DNA of 64,000 nucleotides from Gemmatimonadetes bacterium 13_1_40CM_69_22 (GTDB lineage Bacteria; Gemmatimonadota; Gemmatimonadetes; Gemmatimonadales; GWC2-71-9): NCBI GenBank assembly GCA_001917665.1, contig MNEL01000024.1, positions 1 to 64,000 of the forward strand, read 5' to 3'. Shown piece by piece: positions 59,425 to 64,000 of this stretch (position 1 is its first letter; each line of letters starts with the position of its first letter). The notes under the pieces were generated by a model. It saw only the letters and a program-made list of their open reading frames with translations, ran no database searches and was not told where the DNA came from. The position numbers and the translations under genes were made by a program.

Positions 59425-60003
59425 CTAGAGCACCACCACCCGATCTCCGACCGAGACGATTCCCGAACCGACTCCGAGACAGTAGAACCCCCGCGTCCCG
59501 TCGTCCAGGAACTGCAGCGTCTCTTTCAGCACGTCGGTCTCGACCATGCCGCCCAGCGCCCAGCCGCTGAACGGGCGGCAGGGATGCGCGACCTGGAGCA
59601 CGTCGAGGCGCACCAGCTCGCGGCCGTCCGTCGCAAGGAAGGCCACGCCGCTGTCCAGGTCGTCGAGCGTGACGCGCCCCTGCGAGTCGACCAGGACATT
59701 CTCGCCGGCGCAGCCGGGGACGATCCGGTCACCGAACCGCTGCTGCATCAGGGCGTAGTGCGACGTGAAGCCGAGCGACACGCCGTGGGCGCCGTCTTCG
59801 TTCTTGGTGTCTGGGTGGGCGCGGTGGTGGACGTCCACCAGCCAGGAGCCGTCGGACCCTTCGCCCAGCACGCCATCGCGGCCAACCGCGAGCCGCGGGA
59901 CGGCGAGGATCGGGGCCGGGTCGTAGACGCGCGTGGGCTTCTCCCCGGTCTTGAGGGTGGAGCGTTGGATTTGGAGACGGACGATGCGGCCGAGGGAGCG
60001 CAT
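59425..60003 (-). CDS. MOSC-domain protein
   Basis: A 192-residue protein with MOSC features: the conserved Cys in VAHPCRPF, GCAGENVLV, and the C-terminal glycine-rich YCLGVGSGIVSVGDRVVVL. MOSC domains bind molybdenum cofactor or handle sulfur carried by Cys; this one stands alone, so it could act on small substrates as YiiM or MosC proteins do. ATG 60003 is chosen; the longer track ORF runs through the lipoprotein terminator. A hairpin terminator separates it from the upstream lipoprotein gene. Confidence 0.75.
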   Translation of the reverse strand: MRSLGRIVRLQIQRSTLKTGEKPTRVYDPAPILAVPRLAVGRDGVLGEGSDGSWLVDVHHRAHPDTKNEDGAHGVSLGFTSHYALMQQRFGDRIVPGCAGENVLVDSQGRVTLDDLDSGVAFLATDGRELVRLDVLQVAHPCRPFSGWALGGMVETDVLKETLQFLDDGTRGFYCLGVGSGIVSVGDRVVVL

Positions 60004-60042
60004 GAGGAAATCTATCGAGACGCGACGTGAGGTGGGTAACGG

Positions 60043-60070
60043 AAGGCGGCCGGAGCGCTCCGGCCGCCTT
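60043..60070 (-). terminator. terminator of the lipoprotein gene
   Basis: A perfect 28-bp palindrome with half-site AAGGCGGCCGGAGC, followed on the minus strand by CCGTTACC. It is 10 bases past the lipoprotein stop. The sequence is unrelated to family A. Confidence 0.6.
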
Positions 60071-60080
60071 CGAGGCGTTC

Positions 60081-60902
60081 TTAATGAACGGTGTCCTGGC
60101 GATTCTCGAGCGTGCGATTCTCGATGGTGAGCAGGTCGTAGTATGCCTGCCCGCAGGAGGACGGGCTGAACGAGCACGAGTCGTCGACGAGAGAACCGGA
60201 CAGGACCTGGTGGTTCGGGAACGTGGTCGTGATTAGCGCCACAGCCGCCGGCCAGCTCTGGTATCCGAGGTCGAGCTGCGTCAGATCCCACCGAGCAGGA
60301 ACGTTGTCGGTCATGTCGATGAAGTCCCACACACCCGTAAGGCAGCCGCTGCCGAACCCACCGTGCCCGACATAGCCGAAGGCGTTGCCGTCAAAATGGC
60401 CGTCTCCGTCGCGATCAATTGCGAGCTGGATGCGCGGCGAGCCCCCGCCACACGACCTGAAGGGGAAGTAGTACTTCAGCTGGATCTGGTCCGAGAGGGC
60501 CGTAATCTTGATACCTGGCGGCAGATTCCGGATAGCCACACCGATACCTGCTGGATACGATGTGGTCGTAAGAACAGAGACCACGTCATTCGTGGCGTTC
60601 AGAGGGTCCTGGTCGTCCAGCATGGCGTAAAAAAGCTGAAACTTGTGTCCCATGCCCGGCAGCTCTTCCTGGGTGGCGGCAGGGTCAGCGACGAGGAGGT
60701 TTGGCCCCGAGAGGAGTGATCCGACCCACGAGGGAACATCGGTTGGCACGCCGAGATCTGCTTGAGGCCCTCCCACCGGTGGCGAGGCGGTGGGCGCCGC
60801 GCGCTCCGCGGCCTGGTCGCACGCCACGAGCAACGCCGCCGCGGAGAGGATGGTGGTGGCACACCGCTTGACCGTCGGGCAGTTCGTCCAGATCCTTCTC
60901 AT
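60081..60902 (-). CDS. lipoprotein of unknown function
   Basis: A 273-residue lipoprotein with a signal peptide ending in lipobox LLVAC (near residue 28). The mature part has a Pro-rich spacer and then a beta-rich domain of about 200 residues. It contains an EF-hand-like loop (DRDGDGHFDGNAF) that may bind calcium and four late Cys (FRSCGGG, GSGCLTG, SCSFSPSSCG) that could form disulfides. The family is not recognised. ATG 60902 follows a GGGGGA ribosome site. It is divergent from the zinc-ribbon paralogue at 61187. Confidence 0.72.
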   Translation of the reverse strand: MRRIWTNCPTVKRCATTILSAAALLVACDQAAERAAPTASPPVGGPQADLGVPTDVPSWVGSLLSGPNLLVADPAATQEELPGMGHKFQLFYAMLDDQDPLNATNDVVSVLTTTSYPAGIGVAIRNLPPGIKITALSDQIQLKYYFPFRSCGGGSPRIQLAIDRDGDGHFDGNAFGYVGHGGFGSGCLTGVWDFIDMTDNVPARWDLTQLDLGYQSWPAAVALITTTFPNHQVLSGSLVDDSCSFSPSSCGQAYYDLLTIENRTLENRQDTVH

Positions 60903-61186
60903 GGATCGTCCCCCTTCCCGAGCATCGCGTTTGCCGCACCTTGTGAAAGAGCTCCGCGGTGTTGCGGCAAACCGCATACCCTCCACATGGGCGGTCAGAC
61001 GTGAGGTAAGAGGGTACGATTCAAGGACGAAGACGCCGCTGATTTCGCTCGTTGCGCGCACGCTACATATTGGCTTCCTTCGCGTGCTGCATGGGCGCAA
61101 CAGGAAGGGGTTCTCGTTCCGAATCGTGCAGCGCCGACGCAGCAGGCCGCGTACCGAGGACGTGCTATGATGCGAGTCGCGACACC
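60903..61186. promoter_or_regulatory. 284-bp divergent intergenic region with a 10-bp inverted repeat
   Basis: GTTTGCCGCA (60929-60938) and TGCGGCAAAC (60963-60972) form a perfect 10-bp inverted repeat with a 24-base spacer, close to the lipoprotein start. TATGAT (61166-61171) is a likely -10 for the 61187 gene, 15 bases before its ATG. No gene is supported in the region; the track ORFs across it are extensions of neighbours. Confidence 0.45.
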
Positions 61187-61552
61187 ATGAGGATCACCCT
61201 GGGCTGGGCCCGGTGTGCGGACAACGTGGCGGACGTGCTCCGCCGCGGCGCGTGGTATCCCGTCGTGGAGGAAGCGGCCGACGGCCACGTGGTCGTCGAG
61301 GTGCGGCGCGAGCGGATCCGCCTGAAGCGCGCCGACGTGACGGTGCGCGTCGAGCCCCCCGACCATTGGAGCGTCGTGGTCCGCACCGGAGTGTTGCGAC
61401 CCACCCTGGGAGGGAAGGGGATGGAGGTCGTCACCACCTACGCCGTCTGCCCGCTCTGCCATTACCGCCAGGACTTCGCCGGCAAACCGGGAACGCTGCG
61501 CTGCGTGCGCTGCGGGGCGACGTCGCCCGTGGATTGGACGGAGACCTGCTAA
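61187..61552 (+). CDS. zinc-ribbon protein, paralogue 2 of an unknown family
   Basis: A 121-residue paralogue of the 59015 protein. It shares VLRRGAWYPVV, VVVEVRRERI, PPDHWSVVV and TYAVCPLCHYRQDF, ending in the second Cys pair LRCVRCG. The linker before the ribbon is slightly longer and the N-terminus shorter. ATG 61187 matches the end of the spacer after -10 TATGAT. Its stop overlaps the convergent permease stop by four bases. Confidence 0.72.
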   Translation: MRITLGWARCADNVADVLRRGAWYPVVEEAADGHVVVEVRRERIRLKRADVTVRVEPPDHWSVVVRTGVLRPTLGGKGMEVVTTYAVCPLCHYRQDFAGKPGTLRCVRCGATSPVDWTETC

Positions 61553-63279
61553 CCGGTCCCGACCGAGCCGGGATCCATCCGATCGAACACGCCTCCGAGT
61601 AGATGCACGGCCAGCACTCCCTCGAATAGCACCACGGCCGAACCCATGAGACTCCCCAACGTCACAGTCCACATCAGTGGCAGCCCGCCCGCGAGCGCGG
61701 CCACGCCGGCGATCCCGCCGACGACGAGGGCGGGCACGAGGGCGACGACCAGCACGACCATGCTCCCCGCCGTCATGAGAATCCGCTGGCCGGTCGCCTC
61801 GAGTCCGACGGCGCGGTTCCGTCCGACGCTCACCCAGGCGGGAAACAGCAGCACGGCCGCGTTCTGGACCAGGACCAGCACCAGCAGCACCGCGGCCGTA
61901 GCAGGCAGCAAGGCGAGCAGGATCGCGAGCCGATCGCCGAGCGGCGGTAGCTCGCTGCCCTGCCGGCCAGCCGTGGCGGCGAAGGTGCCCAAGAGGCAAC
62001 TCCACACGACGAGGCCGATCAGCGTCACCGGGGCTGCGACCTCGCCGCCTACCACCTGGCGCCCGCGCACGGGATAGCCCTTGAGGACGTCCAGCATCTC
62101 GAGGTCCTGGCGCAGATCGCACCGCGCCGCGAGCGGGCCGAACAGCAGCGTCAGGCCGCCAGTCCCGAGCAGCAGCACGGCCACCAGGTCGAGCCAGCGC
62201 ATCGGCCCACTCGCGAGCGCCATCGAGCCGCCGATCACCACTACGGCGATCAGGACGAACGTCCGTTGGCTCAAGTCGCGGGTGGCCCCGACCGCGTTCT
62301 TCCAGAGGATGGCGACGCCGGGCCCGCCGGTCGGCGCGAGTCGCAGTCGGATGCCGCCGGTCGACTTCGGTGCGCGGCTCGTCGGCGCCGCCCACCGTCC
62401 CTCCCGGACCGCCTCGATCCTCCGCGCCAGCTTGGCGGCGTGCTCCACTGCGGCCTCTTCGAACGCGAGCGTGGAACGCACCACCCAGATGTAGTGCGCG
62501 CCGAGAACGAGCAGCGCGGCCGGCACCCGGCCGGCGAATGCCGCCGCGCTCGGCGCGAGGAGCGGCGCCACGACCGCCTCGAGCGGCCACACCAGCACCC
62601 CGAGCGGTCCGGTGTGCATGATGCTCGCCAGCGCCGCGTAGCCCCGTTGCGGGTCTTCCCCGAAGGCCGCCACGACGCCGGGGAGCGCGCGCCGCACGCT
62701 CCACCACGCTAGGGCCAGGAGGCTCGCCAGGACGAGGAGCGAGCCCAGCCGGCGGCGCAGCCCTGTCACACCTTGCTGCGCGAGACTCGCTCGCAGTAAG
62801 GACATCCCCGCGTAGTGCAGCTGCAGGGTGCCGTACACCAGCCAGAGACCGACCACCCGAATCAGCGACAGCCCGCTCACATGACCGCCCGAAAAGATCA
62901 GCGCGGACGCGGCGGCCGAGATGAACAACGGAACCTGGGAGCGGAGCAGCTTGAAGTCGATCACCTGGCGCCGCGTGAGCGGGGCGGTGAACAGGTACTG
63001 GGTCTCGGCGAGGTTGAAGGTGAAGGGGCTTTCGGCGCTCCCGAACAGCCAGTTGAAGACGACGAGCGCGCCGAGCAGACCCACGGCCACAATGTCGCCG
63101 TTGGGCGAGGCCACGCCCCCGAGTCCGGTCCCGCGGCGCGGCCGCAGGACCAGCCAATAGAGGTACAGGCCCCCCACCACGAACCCGATCAGATACTTGG
63201 GCTGGCGCAGTCGCGTCACGCGGCGACGCGTGGCGTTGACCAGGGACCGGCGGATGAGGTAGAGCGCCGCGCCGATCAT
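61549..63279 (-). CDS. ABC-2-type exporter permease
   Basis: A 576-residue membrane protein with many hydrophobic segments in two halves (about 35-300 and 350-570), separated by a polar loop near 265-320. It starts MIGAALYLIRRSLVN. The family is not specifically recognised; the partner ATPase overlaps it by four bases (ATGA) and defines it as an ABC exporter. The cargo is unknown. The ORF track start at 63570 is inside the ATPase gene; ATG 63279 is used. Confidence 0.85.
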   Translation of the reverse strand: MIGAALYLIRRSLVNATRRRVTRLRQPKYLIGFVVGGLYLYWLVLRPRRGTGLGGVASPNGDIVAVGLLGALVVFNWLFGSAESPFTFNLAETQYLFTAPLTRRQVIDFKLLRSQVPLFISAAASALIFSGGHVSGLSLIRVVGLWLVYGTLQLHYAGMSLLRASLAQQGVTGLRRRLGSLLVLASLLALAWWSVRRALPGVVAAFGEDPQRGYAALASIMHTGPLGVLVWPLEAVVAPLLAPSAAAFAGRVPAALLVLGAHYIWVVRSTLAFEEAAVEHAAKLARRIEAVREGRWAAPTSRAPKSTGGIRLRLAPTGGPGVAILWKNAVGATRDLSQRTFVLIAVVVIGGSMALASGPMRWLDLVAVLLLGTGGLTLLFGPLAARCDLRQDLEMLDVLKGYPVRGRQVVGGEVAAPVTLIGLVVWSCLLGTFAATAGRQGSELPPLGDRLAILLALLPATAAVLLVLVLVQNAAVLLFPAWVSVGRNRAVGLEATGQRILMTAGSMVVLVVALVPALVVGGIAGVAALAGGLPLMWTVTLGSLMGSAVVLFEGVLAVHLLGGVFDRMDPGSVGTG

Positions 63280-63995
63280 GCTTCGGTGAGCGCCAGGAAA
63301 ATGTCTTCGAGGCTCAGCCCGCGCAGGTCCGGTCGCTCGGTCAGGATCTCTGCGATCGTTCCGAGCGCTACCTTGCGTCCTCGCTGCATGATGAGCACGC
63401 GCGTGCAGATCTCCTCCACCAAGTGCAGCAGGTGTGAGCTCAGCACCACCGCCGCCCCCTGCCGGGCGCGCTCCTTGATGGTTTGCTTCATCCGCCGGAT
63501 CCCGGCCGGATCGAGCCCGGTGAGCGGCTCGTCGAACAGCAGCGCCCGGGGGTCGTGCAGCAGGCCGCAAGCGATCACCAACTTCTGCTTCATGCCGCGG
63601 GACAGCTCCCCCGGGAGCGCCTGGGCCTTTTCGGAGAGCTCGAGCTCCTGGAGCAGGGGAGGGATGCGCCGCTCCACGTCCGCCACCTCGTGGAGGCGGG
63701 CGGTGAAACGGAGATGCTCTTCCACGGTGAGGTAGTCGAACAAATGCGGCTCGTCGGGCATGAAGGCGAGCAGCCGCTTGGCGGCCACCGGCTCCCGCTC
63801 CACGTCATGCCCGCCGACCCGGATCGCCCCTCCGGTTGGCCGGACGATGCCCACGATGCTCCGCAAGGTGGTCGTCTTCCCGGCGCCGTTTGGGCCGACC
63901 AGTCCGAGCACCTCGCCCGGCGCCACGCTGAACGACAGGTCGCGCACGGCTGCGACGGCGCCGTACGACTTGGTGAGTCCCTGGACCTCGATCAT
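63276..63995 (-). CDS. ABC transporter ATP-binding protein
   Basis: A 239-residue ATPase of the ABC-2 (CcmA/NatA-like) type. Walker A GPNGAGKTT is at about 35-43. Next come the Q-loop region, the signature LSRGMKQKL, Walker B ALLFDEPLTGLD and the H-loop in SSHLLHLVEEIC. It pairs with the overlapping permease gene downstream. ATG 63995 lies 5 bases from the window edge, so the promoter and any upstream gene are outside view. Confidence 0.95.
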   Translation of the reverse strand: MIEVQGLTKSYGAVAAVRDLSFSVAPGEVLGLVGPNGAGKTTTLRSIVGIVRPTGGAIRVGGHDVEREPVAAKRLLAFMPDEPHLFDYLTVEEHLRFTARLHEVADVERRIPPLLQELELSEKAQALPGELSRGMKQKLVIACGLLHDPRALLFDEPLTGLDPAGIRRMKQTIKERARQGAAVVLSSHLLHLVEEICTRVLIMQRGRKVALGTIAEILTERPDLRGLSLEDIFLALTEA

Positions 63996-64000
63996 CGCGC

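Overview
The window reads as high-GC chromosomal DNA from a free-living bacterium, most likely Gemmatimonadota or a close relative. This is an inference from protein resemblance: a GWxTD-domain protein, archaeal-type arginine/ornithine enzymes, B12-dependent ribonucleotide reductase and many Ser/Thr kinases with zinc ribbons. Genes are densely packed. Many neighbours share a 1-4 bp ATGA/GTGA overlap, so several runs are probably translationally coupled operons. I see no rRNA, tRNA, CRISPR array, prophage or transposase gene.

Layout. 0-5.6 kb: trpS, an MgtC-like protein, a 2-hydroxyacid dehydrogenase, a PilT-type ATPase, a DapA-superfamily aldolase and an M28 peptidase in one run. 5.7-10.4 kb: purA behind its own promoter and a terminator-like leader, a penicillin-acylase-type hydrolase and a YpdA-type flavoprotein. 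10.4-18.9 kb: an orphan antisense c-di-GMP-I riboswitch, glycerate kinase, glycyl-tRNA synthetase, a zincin, Hsp20, a YVTN propeller protein, a three-gene module with a ubiquitin-fold-like protein, an HDAC-family deacetylase and a dipeptide epimerase. 18.9-25 kb: priA, an archaeal-type ornithine cyclodeaminase-like protein, pyruvoyl arginine decarboxylase, ccdA and a glycine-zipper lipoprotein. 25-30.4 kb: gamma-glutamyltransferase divergent from a peptidoglycan-recycling operon (murQ, a broken anmK, nagZ). 30.4-35.6 kb: a minus-strand phospho-signalling operon (zinc-ribbon/FHA, Ser/Thr kinase, PP2C, FHA-S1 protease). 35.6-45.2 kb: secreted amidase, surface metallopeptidase with a predicted barrel, GWxTD protein, a kinase-PEGA-TonB_C fusion and a gamma-carbonic-anhydrase-like protein. 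45.3-47.8 kb: nrdJ. 47.8-58.8 kb: the aspartate-family cluster (lysC-dapE-dapB-dapA-dapD-proC, thrA-thrC and divergent asd). 58.8-64 kb: two paralogous zinc-ribbon proteins flanking a MOSC protein and a lipoprotein, then an ABC exporter.

The most unusual material is repeat-derived. A 28-bp palindrome (family A) and a two-hairpin element (family B) are scattered through the window. One A-B pair sits in frame in the spacer of the acylase precursor, just before its nucleophilic Ser. A different 7-bp-unit hairpin encodes the N-terminus and signal-peptide start of a surface metallopeptidase. A three-hairpin element overlaps the priA start, and a 4 x 7-bp tandem repeat sits in nagZ. Several genes also have a TTGnnn-N17/18-TAnnnT promoter ending 5-10 bases before the start codon, which suggests leaderless transcripts.
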